From assembly GCA_016845145.1 (NCBI GenBank), contig JAERTE010000077.1:1-64000 (forward strand): a stretch of 64,000 nt of DNA, read 5' to 3'. Of the stretch, positions 9,123 to 17,757 are shown piece by piece. The number at the start of each line of letters is the position of its first letter. The first letter of the stretch is position 1. The position numbers and the translations under genes were made by a program. The notes beneath the pieces are model-generated. The model did no database searches, was not told where the DNA came from, and was given only the letters and a program-made list of their open reading frames with translations. The stretch comes from Rhodospirillaceae bacterium (GTDB taxonomy: Bacteria > Pseudomonadota > Alphaproteobacteria > Rhodospirillales > Casp-alpha2).

Positions 9123-9722
9123 ATGGTTTGGGAGACATTCGGCACGTTTATGCTCGCCGCGCTGGCGCTTACGGGGAGCCCCGGGCCGAACACGCTGAGC
9201 ATGGCCGGCGTCGGTGCGGCCTATGGGCGGCGGCGTGGGCTGCGCTACATGGTCGGGCTCAACATTGGCATGGCTGTGGTGATCACCATCGTCGGGACGG
9301 GTGTTTCCGGTTTTCTGTTTGCTCTCCCCGGTGCGGCGCCGGTGATCTCGGTCGTGGCGGGAGTCTATTTCGTCTATCTGGCCTATCGCATTGCCAATGC
9401 GCCACCGTTGCTCGATACCGGCAACCCGGGTTCGGAGCCGAAATGGTACGAAGGTGCGTTTCTGTCTCTCGTAAACCCCAAAGCCTACGCGGCGATGGCA
9501 GCGCTGTTTTCAGGGTTCGTGCTGATCACCGGCGATCCGGTTGTGGACAGCGTGTTAAAAGCGATACTTTTGATGGCGACGATAATCGCTGTGAACGTCA
9601 GCTGGCTCTATGCGGGGGCGCTTCTGACAGGTTTGATGAGAAACGAACGCACACACCGTGCGATCAATTTGAGCTTTGCGAGCCTATTGATTATATCTGT
9701 CCTCGTTGCCGCCTTGCTGTAA
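9123..9722 (+). CDS. LysE/RhtB family exporter
   Basis: A 199-residue inner-membrane protein with about six hydrophobic helices. The N-terminus TGSPGPNTLSMAGVGAAYG carries the family signature PGPN. Members export amino acids or related metabolites. It starts 23 bases after the thiazoline hydrolase-like gene and may share its transcript. A small inverted repeat (ATGGTG TAT CACCAT, 9779-9793) follows but lacks a T run. Confidence 0.9.
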   Translation: MVWETFGTFMLAALALTGSPGPNTLSMAGVGAAYGRRRGLRYMVGLNIGMAVVITIVGTGVSGFLFALPGAAPVISVVAGVYFVYLAYRIANAPPLLDTGNPGSEPKWYEGAFLSLVNPKAYAAMAALFSGFVLITGDPVVDSVLKAILLMATIIAVNVSWLYAGALLTGLMRNERTHRAINLSFASLLIISVLVAALL

Positions 9723-9857
9723 GGATGCCGTCACTGTAGCAGTGTAAATGTAAGCCTAACGACGATGTGGCTCCGTAGATGGTGTATCACCATTGAAAGT
9801 TATATGACGCATCTTGCATTCGAACTTGTTTTTGTACTTCTAGACTGAGAGACGACG

Positions 9858-10490
9858 ATGATTGGCGCTATCTTCGACGAAGGTCCGTTTAAGGAATTTC
9901 GGGGCTATCTTGAACGCCTTCGGTCCGGATCGGGAATCATCCATTTCGACGATATTGACCTGATGGATGTTCATAAAATCGCTCCTTGGATCTATGTTCT
10001 GGATGTCGCGCAGGACCAGGGCGTCACCTCGCTGACGTTTCGATTCGTGGGCACGAGCCTTTGCGATGGTATTGGTTTTGAGCCCACGGGAAGAAGCCTG
10101 GATGATCTGGATTTCGGACCCGGGCAAGAGCAATGGCGAGACGCCTACCGTACAATTGTCCGGACCCGCCAGCCACACGTATTGTCATTCGTCCACCAGC
10201 CTGATGTGGAAAAGATGAGCCCCTTCAAAAAGGGAAAGCCCAATTGTCTGGTTCGCTTGGCCTATCCGGTTTTCGGCGCAGACGGCGCAGTGACCAATAT
10301 CATCGGTGTCGGCCAATTCATCTCTTTGGACCATGCCGAAGCCGACCGTTTTTACGAGTTCGCGCTTGATGCGGCGGCGGACCGACAGCCCGCCACGGGT
10401 GACGCAATCAGCAATGCCTCGCCGTTTCAACGGGGCGTAAGCATCGCCCAAGATTGGCTTTTTGGCCGTATGCCGCAGTTTCAGGCTTAA
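9858..10490 (+). CDS. PAS-domain protein (PAS_5 family)
   Basis: A 210-residue protein that fits the alphaproteobacterial PAS_5 family (PF07310): [14 protein letters not shown] near residue 13, a central WIYVLDV strand and [10 protein letters not shown], then [15 protein letters not shown] and a GVGQF segment. No output domain is seen, so it may be a small sensor or adaptor. ATG at 9858 follows a GAGAGACGACG stretch. Its stop overlaps the sat stop by four bases. Confidence 0.7.
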   Translation: MIGAIFDEGPFKEFRGYLERLRSGSGIIHFDDIDLMDVHKIAPWIYVLDVAQDQGVTSLTFRFVGTSLCDGIGFEPTGRSLDDLDFGPGQEQWRDAYRTIVRTRQPHVLSFVHQPDVEKMSPFKKGKPNCLVRLAYPVFGADGAVTNIIGVGQFISLDHAEADRFYEFALDAAADRQPATGDAISNASPFQRGVSIAQDWLFGRMPQFQA

Positions 10491-11662
10491 TCCTTCAAGC
10501 CGCCGTAGTAGTCCTGCAAAACTTTTACCACTTCAGGCCGAGAGAATTCAGGCGGGATCGCCTCGCCCTCGGATAACATGCGGCGCTGCTCGGTTCCGGA
10601 GACCTGGATCTGGTCTTCCTTATCGTGCGGGCAGGTCTTGGCGGTCGCCATGCCATAGCACTTGACGCAGTAAAAGGTGATGTCGATTTTCAACGGCCGC
10701 GTGGACAAGCGCTCAGGCCCGACCTCATCGAAAATGTGGTGTGCGTCGAAGGGGCCGTAGTAGTCGCCGACTCCCGCATGGTCGCGGCCGACAATCAGGT
10801 GTGAGCAGCCGTAGTTCTGACGGATCAAGGCATGGAAAAGGGCTTCACGCGGGCCGGCATAGCGCATTTCAATCGGATAGCCCGCCTGGATCACGGTGCC
10901 GGGGCGGAAATAATTGTCGATCATCGCCTGGATGGCTTGCGTACGCACATCTGCCGGAATATCGCCCGGCTTCAATTTGCCCAGCACTTGGTGGATGAAG
11001 ACGCCGTCCGTAACTTCGACCGCAATCTTGACCAGGTGTTCGTGGCTGCGGTGCATGGGGTTGCGGGTCTGAAAAGCGGCAACCTGCGACCAGCCCTTTT
11101 CCGCAAATTGCGCGCGTGATTCGGTCGGGCGGACGTAAAGGTCTTCGAACATGGAGGGAAACTCGCCCTCGTCGAGGACCATGACCGGACCGGCGAGATT
11201 GATCTCGCCCTGGTTCATGACTTTCTCGACGCCGGGATGGGCGACATCCGTGGTGCGGAACACATGGTCGCACTCCAATGCTTTGTCAGGCGCGTATTTC
11301 TCCGTCACCCGCATGACCGCCATGATGCGGCCGTCTTCGCCATCGACCAGGGCCACTTCCTCTTCCTCGTGGATGCTGTCGGCGAGGTCTTTATTGGCGG
11401 AAAGGGTAACCGGAATGGGCCAAAACAAGCCATCGGACAGCGTCATGTCCAGGCAGGCGCCGCGCCAATCAGCCTCATTCATGAAGCCGTCGAGTGGCGT
11501 ATAGGCGCCCATGGAAAGCATCAAGACATCCGAGACTTCACGGCTGGTCATAGGGATTTTCTTCAAACCTTCGGCGCGTTTCAGCTCATCTGCGCGTTCG
11601 GTTTCAGGGGCCAGCAGGGGCTTCAGCGTTCCACCGCCGTGCGGCTCAACCAATCTCGACAT
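10487..11662 (-). CDS. sat: Sulfate adenylyltransferase (ATP sulfurylase), dissimilatory type
   Basis: 391 residues, homo-oligomeric cytoplasmic enzyme. In a sulfur oxidiser it converts adenylyl sulfate and pyrophosphate to ATP and sulfate, the last step of sulfite oxidation. The active-site motifs are [15 protein letters not shown] and [20 protein letters not shown]. The C-terminal part has [13 protein letters not shown], the cysteine cluster that binds a metal ion in enzymes from sulfate reducers and sulfur oxidisers. GAGGG lies seven bases before the start. It is divergent from aprMBA across a 414-base regulatory gap, which supports the oxidative role. No APS kinase domain is fused. Confidence 0.95.
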   Translation of the reverse strand: MSRLVEPHGGGTLKPLLAPETERADELKRAEGLKKIPMTSREVSDVLMLSMGAYTPLDGFMNEADWRGACLDMTLSDGLFWPIPVTLSANKDLADSIHEEEEVALVDGEDGRIMAVMRVTEKYAPDKALECDHVFRTTDVAHPGVEKVMNQGEINLAGPVMVLDEGEFPSMFEDLYVRPTESRAQFAEKGWSQVAAFQTRNPMHRSHEHLVKIAVEVTDGVFIHQVLGKLKPGDIPADVRTQAIQAMIDNYFRPGTVIQAGYPIEMRYAGPREALFHALIRQNYGCSHLIVGRDHAGVGDYYGPFDAHHIFDEVGPERLSTRPLKIDITFYCVKCYGMATAKTCPHDKEDQIQVSGTEQRRMLSEGEAIPPEFSRPEVVKVLQDYYGGLKD

Positions 11663-12076
11663 GTCATAACCCTCATTTATTTAGGAGTGCGGGACGTATC
11701 ATTTGCCATCCTTTTTAGCAAAGAGTTTGCACTTGGCGCCATCATTAATTACAGTTTATTGAATATGTAATGTATGATTTCATATGGACCAATGAGTTTT
11801 ATGAAATTGGCTCCATTACATGCATTTTTGGTTTAATTTGTCCCGATATATGTTTTTTTGTTTGTTTCAGGCCGAAGCTATGGTACGCAAGCTGTCAGAA
11901 TTTGATGATCGATCAATGGGAGCGGCATGATTTCCGCCTCTTTAAAGTTCAGTTTTTAAGGGCAATTGATTTTTAAGATTGCAAAACGAAGGTTCGCATA
12001 TATTCTATTTTTTGAAACTGTCATATATTTATCGATTATCGACACATAGATTTATTGGCATCATGGGAGATTAAAG
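11663..12076. promoter_or_regulatory. AT-rich divergent promoter region between sat and aprM
   Basis: No convincing gene in 414 bases; a 68-codon frame at 11770-11976 lacks a ribosome site and coding bias. GC content is far below the flanks. Near aprM the sequence CATATATTCTATTTTTTGAA (11997-12016) contains ATTC, eight bases, then GAAA, close to the ATTC-N8-GAAT pattern I recall for the sulfide repressor SqrR. A very similar stretch lies before the second soxW gene. GGGAG seven bases before 12077 is the aprM ribosome site. Confidence 0.55.
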
Positions 12077-12919
12077 ATGTTTGCCAGCAACCCGTTCGCC
12101 GAACTCGCGACAACCATCCCGCCCTCAGCAATTCAGGCCTACGTCATCTTGATGGCGATCCTGGTCGTTGGTGGCACGGTGCTGGACATGATCCACAAGA
12201 AAAGCGCCAAATACTTCTTTGAGAAAACGAAATCTGCCGAAGCTTCGCGCGAGCGCGCGCTTGGCGGCGGCGAGAAAGTCGGGATCGCCATTCAGACTGT
12301 GGCAGAGGACGTCTTGACCTCAGCCGAGTTCTGCAATCCCAAGCGCCGTATCTCGCATCTGTTTACCATGTATGGCTTCATCATATTCCTGGTGTCGACC
12401 ATCGGTTTGGTATTCGGGTATACGGGCAAAACCGCCCCCGGCATCGTATCGCAACTGTGGCACCTGGGTGCGGCAATGGTTTGCTTCGGCGGCTATTGGT
12501 TCTGGTTCTTCATTCGCGTCGACGTCGCCGCCGAGGGCAATCCTTGGTACCGCATCGTGCGCGCGGACCTGTTCATCCTGTCTTTGCTCGGCACCACCAC
12601 CTTCGGCCTGCTTTGGTCGTTGACGCTGGCAGGTGGCGGCGCCTTGAATACTTTGTTCCTGGGCCTGTTCCTTGTCGCCAGCACGGTGTTGTTCGGCGGT
12701 GTCATGTGGTCGAAATTCGCACACATGTTCTTCAAGCCGGCAGCCGCTTTCAATAAGCGGGTCATCAAGGCGGACGGTTCGCGTGAGAACCTGCCTGATA
12801 TCGGCGATCTGTCGAACCCCGAGTTGCAGAAACGGTTCCCGGATATTCCGGAATACATGGGTGCCAACCCGCCCAACATGGGCCTCGGCATCAAGCGCGA
12901 GCAGCCGAAGCATTATTAA
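12077..12919 (+). CDS. aprM: AprM, membrane anchor of APS reductase
   Basis: A 280-residue membrane protein with about five hydrophobic helices (for example GFIIFLVSTIGLVFGYTG and FLGLFLVASTVLFGGVMW) and a polar C-terminus. A protein of this type precedes aprBA in many sulfur oxidisers that lack QmoABC, where it is thought to pass electrons from AprBA to the quinone pool. Conserved His residues inside helices (for example in LWHLGAAM) could bind heme; that is inference. It is followed by aprB after 43 bases and aprA, giving the order MBA. Confidence 0.85.
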   Translation: MFASNPFAELATTIPPSAIQAYVILMAILVVGGTVLDMIHKKSAKYFFEKTKSAEASRERALGGGEKVGIAIQTVAEDVLTSAEFCNPKRRISHLFTMYGFIIFLVSTIGLVFGYTGKTAPGIVSQLWHLGAAMVCFGGYWFWFFIRVDVAAEGNPWYRIVRADLFILSLLGTTTFGLLWSLTLAGGGALNTLFLGLFLVASTVLFGGVMWSKFAHMFFKPAAAFNKRVIKADGSRENLPDIGDLSNPELQKRFPDIPEYMGANPPNMGLGIKREQPKHY

Positions 12920-12962
12920 TTTCGAACCCTTTTCAATCTTCTGATTAGAGAGAAACCGTATC

Positions 12963-13445
12963 ATGCCTACTTTTGTTTACATGACCCGATGCGATGGGTG
13001 TGGGCACTGTGTTGATATCTGCCCGTCCGATATCATGCATATCGATAAGACCTATCGACGCGCCTACAACATTGAGCCCAATATGTGCTGGGAGTGTTAC
13101 TCCTGCGTAAAGGCCTGTCCGCAGCATGCCATTGACGTGCGTGGCTACGCCGACTTCGCGCCGCTGGGCCATAGCGTCCGCGTCGACCGCGACGAGGAAA
13201 AGGGTGTCATTGCCTGGCGGATCAAGTTCCGCAACGGCAAGAAGGACATGAACCTGCTCGCACCCATCACCACCAAACCGTGGGGTAGCGGCCAGCCGCA
13301 GCTCAAGGATGTCGAGGGTCCCACCCAGGAAATGCGTGACAGTCAGTTGCTGTATAACGAACCCAAGTACATCCGCTTTGACGACGGCGGTTTGCATACC
13401 TTGGAATCGAATGGCCTCACGATGAAAAAAGGCGTGTATTACTGA
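12963..13445 (+). CDS. aprB: Adenylylsulfate reductase beta subunit
   Basis: A 160-residue iron-sulfur protein. Two ferredoxin-type 4Fe-4S motifs are plain: CDGCGHCVDICP (residues 10-21) and CWECYSCVKACP near residue 42. The tail beyond residue 80 wraps around the alpha subunit in known structures. It takes electrons from the AprA flavin during oxidation of AMP plus sulfite to adenylyl sulfate. Its TGA shares one base with the aprA start, a sign of tight translational coupling. Confidence 0.96.
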   Translation: MPTFVYMTRCDGCGHCVDICPSDIMHIDKTYRRAYNIEPNMCWECYSCVKACPQHAIDVRGYADFAPLGHSVRVDRDEEKGVIAWRIKFRNGKKDMNLLAPITTKPWGSGQPQLKDVEGPTQEMRDSQLLYNEPKYIRFDDGGLHTLESNGLTMKKGVYY

Positions 13446-15313
13446 TGGCTTACAAAACAATCACAGAAGACAATATCGATATTCTGGTTGCCGGCGCCGG
13501 CCTTGGTGGCACGGGCGCGGCCTTCGAAGCGAGGTTCTGGGGTCAGGATAAGAAAATCGTCATTGCCGAAAAGGCCAACATCGACCGATCCGGCGCTGTT
13601 GCCCAAGGGCTTTACGCGATCAACTGCTATATGGGTACCCGCTTCGGCGAAAACAACCCGGAAGATCATGTGCGCTATGCTCGTATCGATCTGATGGGTT
13701 TGGTGCGCGAAGACCTGTTGTTCGATATGGCACGTCACGTGGATTCCACGGTGCACCAGTTCGAAGATTGGGGCCTGCCGCTGATGCGGGACAAGGAAAA
13801 GGGTTCCTACCTGCGTGAAGGCCGCTGGCAGATCATGATCCACGGAGAATCCTACAAGCCGATCGTGGCCGAGGCTGCGAAGAAGTCGGCGGATAAGGTC
13901 TACAACCGGATCTGTGTGACACACCTGTTGACGGATGATGCCAAGGAAAACCGCATTGCGGGTGCCGTTGGCTTCAATGTCCGTACCGGTGATTTCCACG
14001 TCTTCAAATCCAAGACCGTGATTTGCGGTGCCGGTGGTGCATCCAACATCTTTAAACCGCAATCTACCGGTGAAGGTGCGGGGCGCGTATGGTACGCACC
14101 TTGGTCGTCCGGTTCGGCTTACGGCCTGATGATCGATGCCGGTGCCAAGATGACGCAGATGGAAAACCGCATCGTGTTGGCCCGATTCAAGGACGGTTAC
14201 GGCCCAGTGGGCGCCTACTTCCTGCACCTCAAGACCTATACTCAGAATGCCTACGGCGAAGAGTATGAATCCAAATGGTTTCCGGGTCTGCAGGAGATGG
14301 TCGGCAAGGAATACCTGGATCCGGAGGTGTCACACCTGACGCACCGGCCTATACCGACGTGCTTGCGCAACCATGCGCTGATCAACGAGATCAACGCCGG
14401 GCGCGGGCCGATCCATATGGTCACTATGCATTCTTTCCAGGACCCGCATCTCGAAGAAATCGGTTGGCACAACTTTCTCGGCATGACCGTTGGCCAAGCG
14501 GTTCTCTGGGCCGCGACCGATGTCGACCCGAAGAACGAAAACCCGGAACTGACCACGTCGGAGCCTTATGTCATGGGCTCGCACGCGACCGGTTCGGGAG
14601 CTTGGTGCTCGGGCCCTGAAGACGTGTCCCCGCCGGAATATTTCTGGGGTTACAACCGCATGATGTCCATTGAGGGCCTGTTCGGCGCCGGCGATGCCGT
14701 CGGCGGTACGCCGCATGCCTTTTCGTCCGGTTCGTTCACCGAAGGACGTCTTGCCGCCAAGGCCGCGTGTAAATACATCGATGACGGCAAGGCTGAAGGC
14801 ATCAGCGTCTCCGCCGCGCAGATCAACAAGCGCAAGGAACAGATCTACAAGCCGCTCGAGCATTACAAGACCTACCGCAACGAAATTGTTGCCGGTGACG
14901 TCAACCCGAACTACATCAACCCGCGCCAAGGCCTCGACCGTCTGCAAAAGCTGATGGATGAATACTGCGGCGGCGCGACGGTCAACTACATGACCAACGA
15001 CAAGCTGCTGAGCATCGGCCTCAAGAAGCTCAAGATCATGGAAGAAGACCTTGAGAAACTGGCGGCCAAGGATGTCCACGAATTGCTGCGTGCGTGGGAA
15101 TTGAAGCACCGTCATCGCACGTCCGAGTGCGTGACCCAGCACACGCTGTTCCGCAAGGAAACGCGCTGGCCCGGCTACTACTATCGTGGCGACGCAATGA
15201 AGCTGGACGACGAGAACTGGCACGTGCTGACGGTTTCTCGCCGTGATCCCGAAACAGGTGAGTACACGATGGAAAAAGCGCCGTGTTATCACCTGGTTGG
15301 TGAGGACGAGTAA
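13445..15313 (+). CDS. aprA: Adenylylsulfate reductase alpha subunit
   Basis: A 622-residue flavoprotein of the fumarate reductase/succinate dehydrogenase flavoprotein group. The FAD-binding VAGAGLGGTGAAFEARFW is at residues 15-32; further family segments include GAVAQGLYAINCYMG and RWQIMIHGESYKP. It interconverts sulfite plus AMP with adenylyl sulfate; beside sat and without QmoABC the oxidative direction is likely. Length matches the family. A strong terminator follows, so the aprMBA transcript may mostly end there. Confidence 0.97.
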   Translation: MAYKTITEDNIDILVAGAGLGGTGAAFEARFWGQDKKIVIAEKANIDRSGAVAQGLYAINCYMGTRFGENNPEDHVRYARIDLMGLVREDLLFDMARHVDSTVHQFEDWGLPLMRDKEKGSYLREGRWQIMIHGESYKPIVAEAAKKSADKVYNRICVTHLLTDDAKENRIAGAVGFNVRTGDFHVFKSKTVICGAGGASNIFKPQSTGEGAGRVWYAPWSSGSAYGLMIDAGAKMTQMENRIVLARFKDGYGPVGAYFLHLKTYTQNAYGEEYESKWFPGLQEMVGKEYLDPEVSHLTHRPIPTCLRNHALINEINAGRGPIHMVTMHSFQDPHLEEIGWHNFLGMTVGQAVLWAATDVDPKNENPELTTSEPYVMGSHATGSGAWCSGPEDVSPPEYFWGYNRMMSIEGLFGAGDAVGGTPHAFSSGSFTEGRLAAKAACKYIDDGKAEGISVSAAQINKRKEQIYKPLEHYKTYRNEIVAGDVNPNYINPRQGLDRLQKLMDEYCGGATVNYMTNDKLLSIGLKKLKIMEEDLEKLAAKDVHELLRAWELKHRHRTSECVTQHTLFRKETRWPGYYYRGDAMKLDDENWHVLTVSRRDPETGEYTMEKAPCYHLVGEDE

Positions 15314-15320
15314 CGGATCT

Positions 15321-15403
15321 GGCCAAACAGGGGTTCGGAGAAACTCCTGTTTGGCCTAACAAAAGGGATCAGCATCAACCGTGTTGATCCTTTTTGTTAG
15401 GCC
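15321..15403 (+). terminator. Two overlapping hairpins after aprA, the second with a T run
   Basis: Hairpin one pairs GGCCAAACAGGGGTT (about 15321) with AACTCCTGTTTGGCC (ending 15356). Hairpin two pairs GGCCTAACAAAAGGGATCA with TGATCCTTTTTGTTAGGCC (15353-15403); its inner part GGATCA...TGATCC followed by TTTTT is a standard intrinsic terminator. Both use the same GGCC at 15353-15356, so the full stems exclude each other by four pairs. Confidence 0.8.
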
Positions 15404-15421
15404 CGATGGAACAGGCGTCAG

Positions 15422-15772
15422 ATGAATATCATTGAGAAAACCGACGACGAGATTCTCGAGGTCGCCAACCCGCTTTGGAGTCACCTGATCAAGGCCTCCA
15501 ACGACGGTGAGTATGGCGAGTTCGTTCGGCATTTCTCCACCGATCTGGTCCGAGGATTGAATGAGGTCGAGGTCGGCAAACAGTTCGCCCACAGCGAACT
15601 GACCCGCAATCTGTCGGAATCGGTTGAGTTCTTGGGCACAATCCGCCGTGGCGAGCATGTCACGGTTCTCTACCGCACGCGCAGCACAAAGCGCGAAGGC
15701 GAGTGGCTGGGCCGGTTGGTGCTTGGGTATGAAGAAGGCGAAATCAAGATTTTCGGCGCCTCGATCTTTTGA
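15422..15772 (+). CDS. Conserved-looking hypothetical protein, 116 residues, downstream of aprA
   Basis: Not recognised. It is acidic and soluble with no signal peptide; the second half (RGEHVTVLYRTRSTKREGEW then LGRLVLGYEEGEIKIFGASI) alternates strand-like segments, and the N-terminal half is helical, a pattern reminiscent of NTF2-like small proteins. It lies 18 bases after the aprA terminator and 21 bases before the SlyD-like gene, suggesting a unit of three small genes tied to the apr operon. Codon use resembles its neighbours. Confidence 0.65.
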   Translation: MNIIEKTDDEILEVANPLWSHLIKASNDGEYGEFVRHFSTDLVRGLNEVEVGKQFAHSELTRNLSESVEFLGTIRRGEHVTVLYRTRSTKREGEWLGRLVLGYEEGEIKIFGASIF

Positions 15773-15793
15773 TCAAATGGCGCGGGTGTAGCT

Positions 15794-16303
15794 ATGAGCG
15801 ATACGATCGAGAACGGGAAATATGTCGAGATGACCTACAAGGTGATCGATCAGAAAACCGGCGATGCCCTGGTCGGCGTCGATTTCCCGCTGGGCTACGT
15901 TCATGGCGCCAACGATATCTTGCTCCCCATGGTTACCAAGGAACTGGAAGGCAAAGCCGCAGGTGATGTGATCGAGGTGCCCATCGATTGCGATCAGATC
16001 TATGGCCCCCGGGACGAATCACTGGTTTTCACCGACCATATCGCCAATGTGCCGGAGGAATATCACGAAGTGGGCACCACCATCGTCATGGAGAACGACA
16101 AGGGCGAGGCGCGGAGCTTTATCGTCACCAGGGTGGACGAGAAAACACTGACCGTGGACGGCAACAATCCGCTGAGCGGCCGCGAAGTCATTTTTAAACT
16201 CGAAGTGCTCATGGTGCGTGACGCCACCCCGGAAGAGGTGGAGACTGGCGGCATGATCGAACCGGCAGTAAATTTCGACACCTCGCGCATGGTGCCGATT
16301 TGA
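15794..16303 (+). CDS. SlyD-like FKBP-type peptidyl-prolyl isomerase
   Basis: 169 residues, cytoplasmic. It starts with KYVEMTYKVIDQKTGDALVG, the usual SlyD opening strand, has an insert-in-flap chaperone domain (FTDHIANVPEEY onward) and closes with DGNNPLSGREVIFKLEVL, the family signature for the last strand. The His-rich metal-binding tail of E. coli SlyD is absent. In this place it may help fold or load the metal and iron-sulfur enzymes encoded upstream; that is inference. Confidence 0.82.
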   Translation: MSDTIENGKYVEMTYKVIDQKTGDALVGVDFPLGYVHGANDILLPMVTKELEGKAAGDVIEVPIDCDQIYGPRDESLVFTDHIANVPEEYHEVGTTIVMENDKGEARSFIVTRVDEKTLTVDGNNPLSGREVIFKLEVLMVRDATPEEVETGGMIEPAVNFDTSRMVPI

Positions 16304-16354
16304 CATGGAATTTTTCGCAATTATCTTGTTTTGCTAGATGAAGGAGTTTGTAAC

Positions 16355-16513
16355 ATGGGTAATGTAGACCCCAAGACCAAGGTTCCGGACGGGCAATCGC
16401 GCTTTTTGGTCACCCGCCAGATGGAGCCCAACGAAAAGGGATTCGTCGGTTACGAAACCATCTGGGAGCCGTGGCAGAAAGAGGTTCCCTACGAGACTCC
16501 GAAGAAGCCGTAA
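16355..16513 (+). CDS. Small protein of 52 residues, unknown
   Basis: Begins MGNVDPKTKVPDGQSRFLVT and ends in a Lys-Pro-rich tail; Trp and Pro are frequent (IWEPWQKEVPY). GAAGGAG lies nine bases upstream of the ATG, a good site, so expression is likely. No domain is recognised. It follows the SlyD-like gene by 51 bases and would be the last gene of the apr-associated unit. It could be a small accessory factor of the sulfite-oxidising complex; no direct evidence. Confidence 0.6.
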   Translation: MGNVDPKTKVPDGQSRFLVTRQMEPNEKGFVGYETIWEPWQKEVPYETPKKP

Positions 16514-16566
16514 GGCGCGTTTCACCTATCGGCTCGTCGGAGGCCGTTGATGCCAAGAGATTCAAG

Positions 16567-17757
16567 ATGACGGCAATCTCGGGTAACGATCTCCTTGTTC
16601 GGAATGTCCGTCCGCTGGGCGGGGGTATCGTAGATATCCTTATCCTGGACGGACGAATTGCCGATACCACGACTACCGCCCCGGACGGTACCGAAGTGCT
16701 GAACGGGGCTGGCGCTTTGGCTCTGCCCGGATTAATCAACGCTCATTGTCATCTTGATAAGACGCGTTGGGGCTTGCCCTGGCAGCCGCATACCCCCGGC
16801 CCAACCCGCGATGAGCGCATCGCCGCCGACCGTGAACTCAGACGCGGTTTGATGGCGTCGACCAAGGATCGCGCTGCTGCTTTGGCGGAGCACTGTGCCG
16901 CGTTGGGCACCAGCCATATCCGCACCCACGTCGATGTCGAGCCGGAGTTCGGCCTAACCGGCGTCGAAGCGCTGCTGGAACTTCGCGAACAAATCGCCGA
17001 GCGTATCACGATTGAACTGGTCGCGTTCCCGCAGTTCGGGTTGATCACCAATCCAGGCACGGCGGCGCTTATGGAAGCTGCTGTCGGACTAGGCGTGGAA
17101 GTGCTGGGCGGTATTGACCCGTCGTCAATCGATAATGACCGCGCCGGGCAAATCGATGCCATCTTCGCAATGGCGGAGCGCACGGGCGCGGGTATTGATA
17201 TTCATCTGCATGAAACCGGCGAGGAAGGGGCGGCGTCGCTGGAACTGATTTGTGAGCGCACGCAGGCCCTCGGCATGAGCGGCAAGGTCGCCGTCAGCCA
17301 TGGGTTCTGCCTAGGCACAGTGGAAGAAGCACGTCTTTCGGGCCTTATCGATGCCATAGCGGCTGCAGGCGTCGCGGTGGTCACTTACGCGCCCGGTGAC
17401 AGCCCGGTGCCGCCGTTGAAGCGCTTGGCCGAAGCCGGCGTCACGGTCGCCGTGGGCACGGACGGTATCCGCGATGCTTGGACGCCCTACGGCAACGGCG
17501 ACATGTTGGAACGCGCCATGATGCTAGCGTACCGGTCGGGTTTCCGGCGTGACGAAGATATCGAGCTTGCGCTGGACGCCGTTATTTCGGGCGGGGCCCG
17601 TTTGATGGGAATCGAAGACCGCGGTCTCGCCCCCGGATGTGTCGGCGATTTGGTGTTGGTGGAGGCAGAGACGGTGGCTGACGCAGTGATTGCCCGGCCA
17701 TCACGTCAGGCGGTCATCAAGGACGGGATCAGGTTGCCGGCGGTTTCTTCCCGGTAA
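16567..17757 (+). CDS. Amidohydrolase, cytosine deaminase-like
   Basis: A 396-residue TIM-barrel metal hydrolase. The metal ligands are visible as INAHCHLDKT, IHLHETGEEG, SHGFCLG and GTDGIRDAWTPYGNGDMLER, the last being the diagnostic stretch of CodA-like proteins, which deaminate cytosine or related heterocycles. The frame is open to 16471, overlapping the 52-residue gene, but the ATG at 16567 puts the first strand (LLVRNVRPLGGG) at the expected place. The upstream ribosome site is weak. The end overlaps the convergent DUF4863 gene by 29 bases. Confidence 0.85.
   Translation: MTAISGNDLLVRNVRPLGGGIVDILILDGRIADTTTTAPDGTEVLNGAGALALPGLINAHCHLDKTRWGLPWQPHTPGPTRDERIAADRELRRGLMASTKDRAAALAEHCAALGTSHIRTHVDVEPEFGLTGVEALLELREQIAERITIELVAFPQFGLITNPGTAALMEAAVGLGVEVLGGIDPSSIDNDRAGQIDAIFAMAERTGAGIDIHLHETGEEGAASLELICERTQALGMSGKVAVSHGFCLGTVEEARLSGLIDAIAAAGVAVVTYAPGDSPVPPLKRLAEAGVTVAVGTDGIRDAWTPYGNGDMLERAMMLAYRSGFRRDEDIELALDAVISGGARLMGIEDRGLAPGCVGDLVLVEAETVADAVIARPSRQAVIKDGIRLPAVSSR

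Noticed and set aside
11770..11976. 68-codon frame in the sat/aprM gap
   Set aside because: No ribosome site, Phe/Cys-rich random-looking translation, AT-rich promoter region explains the sequence better.
14330..15292. 320-codon open frame on the minus strand
   Set aside because: Antisense to aprA; composition is that of a mirrored frame.
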